Positions 1-11,508 of a stretch of DNA of 64,000 nucleotides are shown piece by piece. Below the pieces are notes generated by a model that saw only the letters and a list, made by a program, of their open reading frames with translations, did not search any database and had not been told where the DNA came from. The position numbers and the translations under genes are program-made. Numbering within the stretch: position 1 is the stretch's first letter; each line of letters opens with the position of its first letter. The DNA is from Hevea brasiliensis (taxonomy: Eukaryota > Streptophyta > Magnoliopsida > Malpighiales > Euphorbiaceae): positions 81,693,183 through 81,757,182 of the forward strand of contig NC_079499.1 of the NCBI RefSeq assembly GCF_030052815.1, given 5' to 3'.

Positions 1-1613
1 AGATTATGATTGTTTGATAGACTATCAGCCTGGAAAAGCTAATTTTGTAGCTGATGCTTTAAGTCTCAAGACTATGGCTTGTTTGAGGGTTTCTCCATTG
101 TCCATGGTGCATGAGTTAAGGGCATTGCATGCTAATTTGGAGATTAATGAAGATGGGCAGATGGTAGCTACTTGGCAAGTGAAGCCAATGCTGGCAGAAC
201 AAATTAAAGCAGTTGCACAGAAGGATGATAAGTATTTGAAGTTAATGGAAGAGGCTCGGGATGGCAAGAAACCAGAATTATCAGTAAATGATGAGAGCTT
301 GTTGTTATATAAGGGCAGAATGTGCATTCCTGAGAATGTTGAACTGAGGCAGACCATTTTAAAGGAAGCACATGATTCACCTTTTGCAATGCACCCTGGT
401 GGAACCAAAATGTATAGAAGTGTGAAAGAGCACTATTGGTGGAGAGGAATGAAGAAAAACATTGCAGAATATGTTGCCAAATGCTTAACTTGTTAGCAAG
501 TAAAGACAGAACACCAAGTGCCTACAGGGTTGCTACAGCCATTGCCAATTCCCGAGTTGAAATGGGAAAGAATCACTATGGATTTCATGACAGGACTTCC
601 ATGTACACAAAAGAATCATGATGCAGTTTGGGTTATTGTTGATAGATTGACCAAGTCTGCACACTTTTTGACAGTGAGGATGGATTATAGCCTGGAAAGA
701 TTGGCCAAACTGTACATTGATGATGTTGTGAGATTACATGGAGTGCCAGTGTCTATTGTGTCGGACAGAGACCCAAGGTTCACTTCTAGATTCTGGGGTA
801 GTCTCCAAAAAGCCCTACGAACTAGATTGAACTTTAGTACAGCATTCCATCCACAGACAGACGGCCAATCTGAAAGGATCATTTAGATTTTGGAGGATAT
901 GCTTCGGGCTTGTGTGATTGAGTTTGAAGGGAGTTGGGACACACACTTGCCTTTAATTGAATTTTCCTACAACAATAGTTATCAGTCAAGCATCAGAATA
1001 CCTCCATATGAATCACTTTATGGCAGAAAGTGTATAACTCCCTTGTGTTGGGATGAAGTGGGCGAGAGGAAGTTGTTGGTCCAGAATCAGTGCAGCATAC
1101 AGAAGAAAAGGTTAAGCTCATTAGAGACAGACTCAAAGTTGCAATGGATAGACAGAAGTCCTACATTGACCTAAAGAGAAGAGATATTCGGTATAGTGTG
1201 GGTGACAAGGTGTTCTTGAAAGTTTCCCCATGGAAGAGGATCATGAGGTTTGGTAGAAACTAAGTCCTCACTTCATTGGGCCGTATGAGGTTCTGGAAAG
1301 AGTGGGTCCATTGGCATATAGACTTGCATTACCTCCAGAGTTGGAAAAGATTCACAATGTCTTCCATGTCTCCATGTTAAGGAGGTACAGATCAGACCCC
1401 TCTCACATTTTGCCAGTAGAGGAGATTGAGGTGAATCCAGACCTGACATATGATGAAGAGCCCATAAAGATCTTAGCATGTGAGGTAAAACAGCTGAGGA
1501 ACAAATAGATACCTCTAGTCAAAGAGTTGTGGAACCATCATTCAGGCCAGAAGGCTACATGGGAGCGTGAGGACGACATGAGGAGACAACACCCGCAGCT
1601 ATTCAGAGACTGA
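1..1613 (+). pseudogene. G1 pol remnant: RNase H tail, integrase, chromodomain
   Basis: The first codons give the RNase H C-terminus ([14 protein letters not shown]). The integrase zinc-binding region ([19 protein letters not shown]) follows to 493. The catalytic core (about 518-1080) shows the expected DD35E surroundings: MDFMTGLP, SDRDPRF and TDGQSER. The C-terminal part has the linker VFHVSMLRRY and a chromodomain-like end (WNHHSGQ, ATWERE, LFRD) stopping at 1613. It is dead: TAG stops at 494-496, 884-886 and 1506-1508 each replace a CAG present in sister copies, one base is missing near 1077, and about seven bases near 1258. In life such a protein would insert cDNA, the chromodomain guiding it to heterochromatin. 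Confidence 0.9.
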
Positions 1614-1621
1614 GACCAGGT

Positions 1622-1661
1622 AAATTTCGAGGACGAAATTTATTTTTAAGGAGGGGAGAAC
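1622..1661 (+). other. G1 polypurine tract with upstream hairpin
   Basis: The purine run AAGGAGGGGAGAA (1648-1660) directly precedes the LTR and is the expected primer for plus-strand DNA synthesis. Just upstream, 1622-1641 is an 8 bp perfect inverted repeat (AAATTTCG, loop AGGA, CGAAATTT). The same arrangement occurs before the G3 3' LTR (one arm mutated) and, on the minus strand, beside the G2 LTR at 36342-36385. Confidence 0.8.
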
Positions 1662-4600
1662 TGTAACACCCCGAACCTCCGAGTTACGAATTCAATCCAA
1701 CAATACTTATCATTTTTGGTCTGTGACTAGTACTATTCAAAGACATCTTGAGGATCAAAAATAAATAGAAAATTAATTGAGATAGACAAACTAAAAATTC
1801 AAGTGACCCAAAAATATAAGGACTCATCGGGTATATTGTAAAAAAGGGATTATGACCCGATAAGGAGCATTTTGGTCAATTCACTTTAAGAGTTGATTTT
1901 TGACCAAAATGTAAATTAAATTAAATAAAAATAAAATATTGAATTATGAAGAAATATTGAGGGAAAAATTAGAGTAAAAGTGGAAAGAAAATAAAAGAGG
2001 TAAAAATCTAGAATTTAAATTCCATTTTTTGACCTAATTAAAATTTAAGAGACCAATGGGCTTTGGACAACTCATTAAATGAATTAAAAAGGAAAAAATA
2101 AGTATAAAAGAAGACAAAACCCTCCCTTTCTTTTGCATTTAGTTACCACCCACTCTTTTTCCTTCTCTCTTTCTTTCTTTCTTCTTCTTCCTTCTTTCTC
2201 CATTGACACCCATTCTCAAAACTCAATTCCTTGCTTTTCCTCTATGAGTTTTGCATCTAATTGGTAGAGAGCATCAAATTAATATTTGATTTAAAGATTA
2301 AAAGCAAGGGAAAACAAGAGATTAGAAGAAAATTGAAGATTTGGGGAGTTGGAAGGAAGTCATCAAGAGGTAAGTTCTTTAATGCTCATTTTGTTACACA
2401 AAACTTAAATTAAGTTAGATTATGATGAAATTTCATAAGAAAATGAAAGGAAACATGCATAGAACCTAAACTAGGGTTTTGGCCAAATTAGAGAAAAATT
2501 AGGGTTTGATATATTTCAATGAAAATGATAATGAAATAAAGCTTAGTTGAAGCAGTATGCATGATTAGAGCAAAGAAATTGCATGAAATGTGTATAAATT
2601 TAATAATGGGAGATTAGGGTTCATGGGAAAATTGGGTTTTGGTACTAGAGAGTGAAATTGGTGTGTGTAGTGTTAAATTATGATCATTTGAGGTTTATTT
2701 AGTTTGAATTGACATTGGGTTGATGAATGGAAGTAATGAAATGGTAGGATTAGGGAAAATTGCAAACTTTGGTGTTTGAAAATTGTGGGGTTTGTGCTAG
2801 GAAGTGCCATTGATGTGTCAATGCTAAATTATAGTCATTTTTGGTGTATTAAATATGAATTGAGGTTGGTTAGAGGGAATAATTGAAGAAATGAAAATTT
2901 TAAACCTAGGGCAAAATTTGCACATTGAGTTCAGTGTGTTTGACAGCCCATAAATTGTGCTACACAACTCCAATTGGTGTGAAACAAATTGGAAATAAAA
3001 CTTAAGACATAGGGCTAGAATTTTCATGAAGAGACCCACCCCAGAAACTGCCCAGAAATTGCCTAAACCTTGGCTTGAACTTAGAGACACAATTCTGGAA
3101 TCTGCAAAATTTGACCATATGAACAGTAAATTTTGCATTGCCATAACTCTGTCTAGAAAACTCCGATTTAGTCGATTCTTGAACTGATGGAAACCTAAGA
3201 ATTGTAGAACATTTCATATGAAGAACTTGAGGCCAAATTATGGACTTAACCCAATCAAATTACTGAGCAAAGTTGAATCACTGGATCTGCAGAATTGCAT
3301 ATTTACCATATGAACAGTAAAATTTGCATGGCAATAACTCTCTCTAGAAAACTCTGATTTAGGCAATTCTTGAACCGATGGAAACCTAAGACATAGTAGA
3401 ACATTTTGTATGAAGAACATTAGACCAAAGTATGGACTTAACTTGATCAAATTGCTTAACGAAGTTGGATTGATAAATCTGCCAAAACTGAATCTGCAGC
3501 ATGAACAGTGACGTGAACAGTAATCTTGTTTTAGGCATAACTTGAGCTACACAGCTCTGAATTAGGCAATTCAAAAGAAAATAAAGTTAAGACCTAGATG
3601 AACAATTTTCTTGATGAACACCTCACCAAATTATGATCGAAACTAGGTAAAAATTGGGTTCAAAGATTGGGGCACCAAGCTGTCCAAAATCAAAATTTTC
3701 TAAAATTTGTAAAGCTAACTTGGGACGCATTAGGTATGCATGTAATGAGTTTTTGGCAGCATTTCATATTGGTATTGATGTATACTATTTGTGTATTTTC
3801 AGTAGAAAAAGAAGTTGGAACGGACAAGGAATAGTGAGTAAAGAGAAAGGAGAGCATTGAAGGTTTGTGCACAACTAACCTTTTCTTCATTTTTAAACTT
3901 GTAAATTGCTTGGAATGTGTTTATTTGAATGAGTTTGCTTTGAACAAGTTTACTTTGACTGAAATATGGTTTTTCTCTTGTATTTAAGAAATTTGGGTGT
4001 TGCCACCTTTATAAGGATATTATGATGATTTTAAATGTGTTTATTGGTTTATAAATATGATTTTTGAGTGGAAAATTTTCGGAAACTATTTTGAAACCAC
4101 ACTTAGCATGACAGTCCCTTTCAGAACTCCCTAGTGGTAACGGCTACTTGGGATTGATAATTGATATTGATTATGTCTCCCATTAATAACGGTTAGTGGG
4201 GTAAGACTACATGAGTACTCATTAGCTAGCTAGCCCTTCCCTCATTAATAACGGTTAGTGAGGTTGAGATTGCTTTGTCGTGGTGTACAACACGGCATTG
4301 ATCATAAAATTTTGTGTCATAGCCTAAACTGTGTGTTGATGTTGGCAATACTAATGCTTTGTGAATTGTGATTTATAAAGTGTGATTTCTCACTTGTAAT
4401 GTTATTCCAATAAATGACCTTTATGGACTTAGAACTATTGTTAAGTTTTCATGCTTAAGAAAAAAGTGATTTATTATGCTTTGAAAAATTGTGTTTTACC
4501 TTAAGTTTTAAAGCTATTAGTTGTGCAGCACTGAGTGATATACTCAGCGATAGCATCTTTATGCTGTCGCGGGTAAGGGAAAGGAGAAGGCTGCCGAGTG

Positions 4601-5021
4601 AGAGACTTGAAAGCAACATTTGGGTATTGTTTATGGGTATTTACGTTAGGTATACCCTTGTGATTCCTTTGGATGTATTTTGTACCTATATGTATGGATG
4701 TATGGACATTGAGTAGTTTGTATTTAAAAGCATTGCATTGCTATCACATTTTGAGTTTGTAACTATTTTGTATTTTACTTTGAGACTTATGAAAATATAA
4801 CTTTTGCAATATTTAGTCTATCATTATTTCCAATGAATGTTTACATGGAATTTTAACTATTCTCATGCAGTTTTTTGCAAAAGAGTTAATAAGATAAAAA
4901 GCTATGGTTTGTATTAAAATTCTTTGTAGCATAACTAATGGGTTATCGGTAGGTGGAGTTCGGTGATTCATTAGGTATGCTATGGAAACATGTCATGCCT
5001 TATAAGGGATAAGGTGTGACA
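1662..5021 (+). repeat. G1 3' LTR, long form (3360 bp)
   Basis: It is bounded by the polypurine tract and by TGTGACA at 5021. A TATA box lies at 2103-2110, a CT-rich tract at 2150-2200 and a strong splice-donor-like AG/GTAAGT at 2370. A roughly 190 bp degenerate repeat runs about 3117-3600. Three repeats of the type CCCTCATTAATAACGGTTAG lie at 4130-4260, followed by a near-perfect palindrome at 4279-4294. The last 160 bp closely match the G3 LTR end, but the middle 2.4 kb is absent from G3. I see no convincing gene within it. Confidence 0.9.
2103..2110 (+). promoter_or_regulatory. TATA box of G1 LTR
   Basis: TATAAAAG lies about 440 bp into the LTR, just before AAGACAAAACCC and a CT-rich tract. 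This placement suits the U3/R boundary of a plant gypsy LTR. In G3 the equivalent place is a TA microsatellite. Confidence 0.55.
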
Positions 5022-5633
5022 CCTGAAGAAAGAGATAAAATGGCTAGGATTCCATATGCTTTGGCTGTTGGAAGTTTGATGTATGCAATGTTGTGTACTA
5101 GGCTGGATATCACATATGCTGTTAGTTTGACTAGCAGGTATCAATCCAATCTAGGTTTGGAACACTGGATAGCTATCAAGAATATCCTTAAGTACTTGAG
5201 AAGAACTAATGATTTATTCTTGATATATGGAGGTGGAGACTTGCAATTGGATGGTTATACTAATTCTGATTTTCAGTCAGATATCGATGATAGAAAGCTA
5301 CCTCTAGATATGTGTTCATTTGTAATGGAGGTGCAGTCAGTTGGAAGAGTTCCAAACAGAGTACGACTGCAGATTTCACTACAGAGGCCAAGTATATAAG
5401 CTATTTGGATATAAGAAACCCTGATCTCACTAGAAATTCAAACACATAGAAAGGCGCTACCACGTTATTAGAAAGATAGTTGGGTAAGGCAATGTAGCAA
5501 TGCAAAAAATAACATCAGCTGAAAATCCAGCTGATCCATTCACTAAGCATTTGTCACAAGCACAGTTAGACTGACATCTTGAGAAGATGGGTCTAAGATA
5601 TTGTAATGAATGGCTCTAGTGCTAGTGGGAGAT
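5022..5633 (+). pseudogene. C1 RT end and RNase H remnant
   Basis: Copia RT/RNase H junction motifs are readable in one frame from 5022 to about 5295 (PEERDKMARIPYA, SRYQSN, KYLRRTNDL, GGGDLQLDGYT). One base is missing near 5297 and the frame is lost. Comparison with C3 and C5 shows a further deletion of over 100 bp near 5400 that removes the AEYIAA part of RNase H. The tail up to the polypurine tract (GTGCTAGTGGGAGAT, ending 5633) still matches the family. The product cannot be functional. Confidence 0.88.
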
Positions 5634-7725
5634 TGTTAGTAGTATGCCCTAGAGCATATCATTTAGTATGTATCTTATACATCTTTTATTAATAAAAGGC
5701 ATTTTCACTTTTCCGTTTACATAATATATTTATGTGTAATAGAAAAGGTCCATTGATATTTTGTTAGAAATTCTATTCATAAGTTGTTAAGAATATGAGT
5801 GACAGTATCTCTAGCACAAAGTATCATAAATAGGTTCACAATCGAGGATACTTCACAATAAGGACATGACTTATCCAGAAAGATTGTAATCATGTTTGGT
5901 CCTAAGATATTTATATGAGATGTAAATAAGATGGAATGGTGAGTCTCATGCCATATAACAAACATGATAGGCACTGTATACATGATAAGTAGGTCGAACC
6001 AGTGACACTTATGACAAGGACATAGAGTTTACTCTTGTCAATGCATTGTCATAAATCATATCAGTACATATAATCTTGGACACGAGATAGCATGATTATC
6101 TTGTATATAGGTGGTTTGAGTTTGATACTGCTTTCATACTTGTACTATGTATGGGTATATGGGCATGCGTTGGCTCCTATTAGTTAGATATGGAGGTAGG
6201 TGTTGATCAAGATGAAATCTGTTCCTCTAAGTAAATAGGGATAAAATCCTATGTTCATTTAATTGTCCTTAATGTTTCAAGTTCCTGGCTAGGACAGATA
6301 GATTTATTCAGAAAAGAGTTTCTGTTGAGAAAATCTTTTAATCAAGAATTGGAATTAAAAGAGAACATAATATTCATAGTAAATGGGGTTTGACATAAAC
6401 CATGACTCCAGCTCGAATTGGGATTTTGTAACAGAGAGATTCTAGTGCATGGTAACATATGATTATAGGTTCATTTAAGGTAAATCTTATTACTGATTGG
6501 GTGGCCATGGCATGCTATGCTAGGTGTTAACCATGGTCTATGAGGTGCATAAAATGATTTAGAGAAATCATTTATGGTAAGAAAGAGTTCTGATGATATT
6601 AAGAGTTGATATCATGTCTCATTGCTAATTAGTGATGAGCCTAGTAAGTCACACACATACACAAGTAATCACCAAATCAAATATGATTTAATTAATTAAT
6701 TAAATAGGTTTTGTTTGCAATTAGATTGCAAAGTCTTTAGCATAGCTTGAAACCAAATCTAGGTTATTGGATGTATAGTATAAGTTAAATTTATATTTAA
6801 AGTGTTTAAATATGAATTTAATTATTAGAAATTAATTAATAGAGATTAATTAATTAATTTGTATTTGATATAAATTAATTAGAAGAAGAGAAATAATTAT
6901 TTTGGGTTGAGAACTCAAAATTAAGACACAGGGGCATTTTGGTCATTTCACAGGGTGACATATGGCACCATGAGATGGTGACACATGGCACTACACATAA
7001 GCTTGGAAAATGTCTTTTAATCATGTAAGATGATTAAAATCAAGATTTAATATAGGTTTGACACTTGGCACAATGTGATTGGGTCAATTAAACCTAGAGC
7101 TAATTAAAAGGTGACATGTGGTAAGGGTTTTAAGTGGTGACCTAGCTATATAAGTGTTGTTATGAAACGAAAAGCATAACAAGCTGTTGCCATTCTCTTT
7201 GTGCCGCCACCTTGGAGACTTCTCCCTTCTCTTCTTCTTCATCTCTCATCTATTCTAAAAGATTAGCAAATAATCTCTTGAATTAAAAATACTAGAAATC
7301 GTTTCTAGTGTTCTGTTTACATGTGTAATCTCTTAAAAGGAAAAAATTGATTTTCTAATTTATACAAAAAGCTTTAGAAGCTATTCAAGGGATGCCATAG
7401 GTGATCTTGGTGTGGACAGGCTAGAGGGACAACATTTGGTGTTCTAAAGATGCATCCGAAAGCTGCCAAACACATTGCAGTGCATCAAGAGGTTAGTGCA
7501 CTTGTTCTTGATCTAATTTAGGGTTCTAAAAATTAATCTAATTAATTCTAAAATCTTAAATGGCAAATATAGATCCAAAAATATATTGAAAGAGTTTTAA
7601 TATGCTATTTATCATTGAAATAAAATAGATAAAAATGAATCTTGCATGATGCATGTGACCCTAGATGAAAAATTTTTTGAATTTCAATTATCTAAACTTG
7701 TGTTTTTCATGCTTCCGCTCCTTCA
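5634..7725 (+). repeat. C1 3' LTR (2092 bp)
   Basis: It starts TGTTAGTAGTATG after the polypurine tract and ends GCTTCCGCTCCTTCA, matching the other copia LTRs here. A TATA box CTATATAAG lies at 7146-7154, so U3 is about 1.5 kb. It carries more differences from C4-C6 LTRs than they do from each other, so C1 is older. The antisense reading frame seen in all family LTRs (5777-5983, minus strand) is shortened here by a stop. Confidence 0.92.
7146..7154 (+). promoter_or_regulatory. TATA box of copia LTR
   Basis: CTATATAAG precedes a conserved GTGTTGTTATGAAA stretch. The other copies have CTATTTAAG at the same site (for example 45093-45101 in C6). This is the only strong TATA-like element at a plausible U3/R boundary of the family. 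Confidence 0.5.
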
Positions 7726-8616
7726 GCTTTGCGATGGTGCATACAACTAGATAGGAGCAAGCTACGCTCCTGGAAGGATTAGGCCGATGCTTTCTTTAAG
7801 CAGTACAAGTTCAACTGCAACACTGCCCCCATAAGGAGAGACCTTTAAAACCTGGTCCAGAAAGAAAGGGAAAGTTTTAAGGAGTATGCCCAGAGATGGA
7901 GAGAGAAGATAGTTGAGGTATACCCTCCAGTTACTGACTATGAACTTTGCTCTCTCTTCAATGAAACCTTTAAGGCTTCGTACTTTAATCCAATAATCGA
8001 AAACACCTCTAATAGCTTTTCCGACATCATCCAAGCTGGCGAAAGAATTGAAGCTAACCTTAGGTTAGGCAGATTGCAGGAGTTGACTGAGAAGTCTACA
8101 AAGAAAACTGCTAGTTTTGGAAAGAAGAATGAAGGTGATGTACACTCTATCACTCGATAGCCTCAACCATCATTCCCTTAAAATAACTTTTGGCCGTACC
8201 CTCCTACGCAAGGCCCGACAATGGTAAACATTCCGCCCCCTTTTCCAAATTATCCTCACCCCCGCACTTACCACCCTAGACTGCCTACCCAACCTAATCA
8301 ATTGAGACCACTAGCTACTCCTCAAACCAACCCAAGACCTCAAAGGAACCCTGATCCACCTCTCTCCCTTCCACTCAGTGAAATCTATCGATACCTACTT
8401 GGTATAAATCAGATAGTGCCTATCCCCCATGACCCGATTTAGCCACCATATCTTAGGTGGTATGATGCTAGTGCCTGATGTGAATATCATGGCGGGGTAG
8501 TAGGGCACTCGACTGATAACCGTGGAGCTCTCCGGGGAAGAGTACAGGCCCTGATCAGAAACGAGTGGTTAAAAATTGAGGGAAATGGCTCTTTTCCCAA
8601 CATCACTTCAAACCCA
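7726..8616 (+). pseudogene. T1 gag, N-terminal and middle part
   Basis: Frame fragments read like the retrotransposon gag domain of Tat elements: KQYKFNCNTAP, EYAQRWREK, then a stretch through NETFKA and ERIEANLRLGRL to about 8155. A proline-rich linker follows (8221-8442, PPPFPNYPHPRTYHPR and similar), then a CEYHGGVVGHS-type motif near 8480. Stops and frame changes at about 7850, 8158, 8440 and 8476 break it. The role in the family is capsid formation. Confidence 0.75.
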
Positions 8617-9633
8617 TTGCCTAATCATGGTACAGGCAATGGCGGGAATATGATAGAGCCTTCGGATGAAAAGTCGATTGTAGAGGTAGAACAACTGATT
8701 TCTCATTTCGAGGAGATTTTTGCAATGGCAGTAAGAGAGGGATATCTATGCCCTCAGGCATCCGGATCGGAAAGTGATATAGGATGCCCCTACCATGGAG
8801 GAGCAGCCAATCATGAGCTGCACAATTGTAATAAATTTCGACAGGAAGTTCGGAGAATGCTGTCACTCAAAACTTTGAGATGTCAGCAAAGGTCAAGGAT
8901 GGAGTGCAAAGTGAACACAACCAGGTTTGGCCAAGATGCCCCAGCTTCCAACCCAAGATTAATCTTTTCTGCCCCCAACACACCAACTATACCAACACCA
9001 CCAATAATGATCATCCGAACCCTGCTTCAACTCTTAGTCACCAACACCCATGCAGTGCCTTGTAACTATAATCTCCAAGTGTTTACTCAAGATGCATCCA
9101 GTAGCACTCTAATTCCTTCCCTCAATCATACCCATGCTCAACCCATCACCCCTCCTAAGCCCTGCTTCACTCCTCATGAGCATTTTAAAATGACCTACAC
9201 GGGACCCTCCAACAATGCTACTCCCCAACCTAACCCAAAACCTATCACAACCATTAACTCCCTCCCACAAGATCAGGAATTAGAATTCATAACTCGAAGT
9301 GGGAGATGTTACGAAAATGATGAGGCTAGAAAAAAGAAAGGGAAAGTAAAAATGGGAGAGCCACAAGAAATTATGGAAGAAGGGGATGTGAGGGTTGAGA
9401 AAGGGGAAGCTGTTGAAAAGAAAGAAGAGGAGGAATTGCTGCTACAAATAATGAAACAGAGTGAATATGATGTGATCGAGCAACTGAGAAAAACCCCTGC
9501 TCGGATTTCCTTGCTGTCACTAATTTTGAGCTTGGAAGTGCATCGCCATGCGTTGCGGAAAGTTCTGGACCAAGCCTTTGTGAACCCTGATATCACACCG
9601 GGGAAATTTAAGAAAATAGTTGGGCAAATTTAG
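8617..9633 (+). pseudogene. T1 gag-protease linker, open for 338 codons
   Basis: One open frame survives. Residues about 20-45 carry an acidic segment (EVEQLISHFEEIF), 50-75 a CPYHGG...HNCNKFRQEV segment that in Tat elements resembles a divergent zinc-knuckle region, then a long proline/threonine-rich stretch. From about 225 there is the conserved ITRSGRCYE motif, a lysine/glutamate-rich stretch, and near the end SEYDVIEQLRKTPARISLLSL, which normally leads into the protease. The start is not a true start; the frame belongs to the upstream gag-pol. It could be mistaken for a host gene because it is open, but its neighbours rule that out. Confidence 0.8.
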
Positions 9634-10597
9634 GCGTCTAGTTTTGTCACTTTCTTGGAAGATGAGATAGACCCGGCTGGCTTGAAGCATACCAAAGCTT
9701 TGTAAGTGACAATCAAATGTAAAGGGGCATAGTTGCTAAAGTCTTGATTGACAACGGATCTACTCTCAATGTCTTACCTAATGCCATCTTGGCAAGACTA
9801 CCTGTTGACCCATCAAACATACGCTAAAGTGCCATAGTTGTAAGAGCTTTTGACAGTACAAAGAGGGAGGTACTTGGGGACATCGATTTGCCGCTCCAGA
9901 TTGGGGCATGAACTTTCAACGTCACTTTCCAAGTAATGGATATTGAGCCTGCATACACTATGTTATTGGGGAGACCCTGGATCCATTTGGCAAACGCTGT
10001 GCCTTTGACTTTGCATCAGAGGATCAAGTACATCATGGGCGGCAAAAGCATCACAGTGAGAAGGGAGGAAGTAATGCTAGTCACCAAGCCTCAATTGGTT
10101 CCTTATGTGGAAACAACTGAAAGATCCTTAGAAAGTTCTTTCCAAGCACTGGAATTACAAGGAACTACCCCGAGGGATGAAGGGGTTGCGGCTATGGTTG
10201 CAAACGTGATGTTAAGAAGTAGCTATGAGAAGGGCAAGGGATTGGGTGCCGCATTGCAGGGAATTGTTGAACTCGTACTGACTATTCAGAAGATCAGTCA
10301 CTTCGGCTTGGGATATGAGGAAGATGTTCTTGTGGATGGGAGATTCTAGATGAGAAACATGCTCCGAGATCAAAGGTTTGACCCAAAAGTCGAAAAAATA
10401 AAAGTTGTCCTGAAAATCACAGATGTTTTCACCGAGTCAATCATTCAAAATCCAGAAGAAAGTGAAGAGTCTCTTGAAGAACCATCCATTGATGTCATAT
10501 AACTTGACTCCCTGTATGAGGCACTGATCTCGCCAATCACTGAGGGGCAAGAGCTTGATAATTGGGAAGCCAAAGACATCCCTATGCTTAATCTCGA
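9634..10597 (+). pseudogene. T1 aspartic protease region
   Basis: The protease active-site loop reads VLIDNGSTLNVLP (about 9744-9782). The Asp is present in the form D-N-G-S. The second half includes VMDIEPAYTMLLGRPWIH (9930-9985), typical of Tat elements, and then HQRIKYI. A frameshift separates the two halves and the first contains a stop near 9824. After 10349 only fragments are readable, ending at a LNLE residue group near 10597. The protein would cleave the gag-pol polyprotein. Confidence 0.78.
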
Positions 10598-10782
10598 GTA
10601 ATGTATATTTTGTTATCAACACTTGATCATTTTGTCCATGGTGACAAGGGTAATGCTGTAAATGGACCCTTTTCTTATGATTGAAGTATTAATAAATTAA
10701 TAGCGCATTTTGTATCCAATTCTCTTTTCCTTTTTGACATTGAAATCCATTCTTTTAATATACTCCACTTTCATTTCTTCAG
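10598..10782 (+). other. Candidate intron between T1 protease and RT
   Basis: AT-rich, stop-dense sequence interrupts the coding region. A donor-like GTAATG lies at 10598 and a pyrimidine-rich acceptor TCATTTCTTCAG ends at 10782; coding-like acidic sequence resumes downstream. Ogre-type elements are known to have an intron between protease and RT. The boundaries here are my inference from motifs only. Confidence 0.35.
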
Positions 10783-11508
10783 GACCATTGACTAATTCAC
10801 ACCTAATAATTCAATTGACTCAAAAGTTCTTTATGTTAACTTTGAAACTCCTATAACTGCCATTGGTTCAAGTGATTCTGAAGAAGAACCTATAGAAGAA
10901 CGGGGTGAAAGAGATGAACCTTCCCTGGTGCCTTGTGGGGATGAAATGCACATCATAAATCTAGGGACTGAGGAAATAAAGAGGGAACTTAAGGTCGTGA
11001 ATAACGGAGAATTAGTAAATATGGTCGGTTGTAAGGAATTCCTTGATGTATTCTCATGGAGCTATGATAACATGCGGATTGTGATCCCCTAATTCCTAGG
11101 ACGATTCCAATGAAACAGAATTTAAGAAGAATGAACCCCGACACGCTGCTCAAAGTTAGGGATGAAGTCAAAAAGCAGTATGATGCTTCCTGAAAGTGGT
11201 CAAATACCCTCAGTGGATAGCTAATGTTGTCCCGATCATGAAAAAGGATGGAGGAGTCAGGGTATGTGTTGATTACATGGATCTCAATAAGGCAAGCTTG
11301 AAGGATGATTTCCCTCTCCCACACATAGATGTGCTGGTGGACAATGCTGCAGGGCTGGGAAGATGTTTATGCATCGACGGAGCATCGGGATATAACCAAA
11401 TCCCCATGGATGAGGAGGACAAATATAAAACTGCTTTTATCACCCAGTGGGGGGTATTTTGCTATTAGGTCATGCCTTTTGGGTTAAAGAATGCTGGAGC
11501 TACCTATC
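10783..11508 (+). pseudogene. T1 reverse transcriptase, N-terminal part
   Basis: An acidic linker (DEMHIINLGTEE near 10945, then a CKEFLDVFSWSYDNM segment) leads into RT. The frame 11196-11468 holds PQWIANVVPIMKKDGG, VCVDYMDLNKA, DDFPLPHIDVLVDN and GYNQIPMDEEDKYKTAF. A stop at 11466-11468 is followed in the same frame by MPFGLKNAGATY, where the sequence ends at the C2 LTR. The catalytic YVDD-type region is missing. Earlier stops (near 11091) also disable it. Confidence 0.85.

Larger units (their letters stand above)
1..5021 (+). mobile_element. G1: Ty3/gypsy chromovirus (Tekay/Del-like), 3' portion
   Basis: This is the 3' end of a long-LTR gypsy element: end of RNase H, integrase, chromodomain, polypurine tract and a 3.36 kb 3' LTR. 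The 5' part lies outside the window. The LTR runs from TGTAACACC to GGTGTGACA and is followed at once by copia RNase H sequence (C1), so G1 inserted into C1. The duplicated target would be CCTGA at 5022-5026, but the left copy is not visible. Lineage is inferred from gag-pol order with IN last, the C-terminal chromodomain and the long LTR. Confidence 0.9.
5022..7725 (+). mobile_element. C1: Ty1/copia element, 3' portion
   Basis: A copia RNase H fragment is followed by polypurine tract and a complete 3' LTR. The 5' part is separated from it by the G1 insertion and lies outside the window. The right LTR end (CCTTCA at 7725) abuts Tat-type gag, so C1 inserted into T1; the first bases after it, GCTTT, would be the target duplication. 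Confidence 0.88.
7726..11508 (+). mobile_element. T1: Tat/Ogre-like Ty3/gypsy remnant
   Basis: This is an internal gag-PR-RT piece of a Tat-group gypsy element with no LTR in view. It is cut on the left by C1 and on the right by C2 (11509), which interrupts RT just after the MPFGLKNAGATY motif. It is the lowest visible layer of the nest. GC content and codon use are richer than in the surrounding LTRs. Confidence 0.82.

Noticed and set aside
4489..4716. 75-residue frame in the G1 LTR
   Set aside because: It has no recognisable motif, is absent from the short LTRs, and is of a length expected by chance.
8617..9633. A 338-residue open frame that could pass as a host protein gene
   Set aside because: It lies in order between Tat gag and protease remnants, its start is not preceded by any gene structure, and its motifs fit the gag-protease linker of Tat elements.
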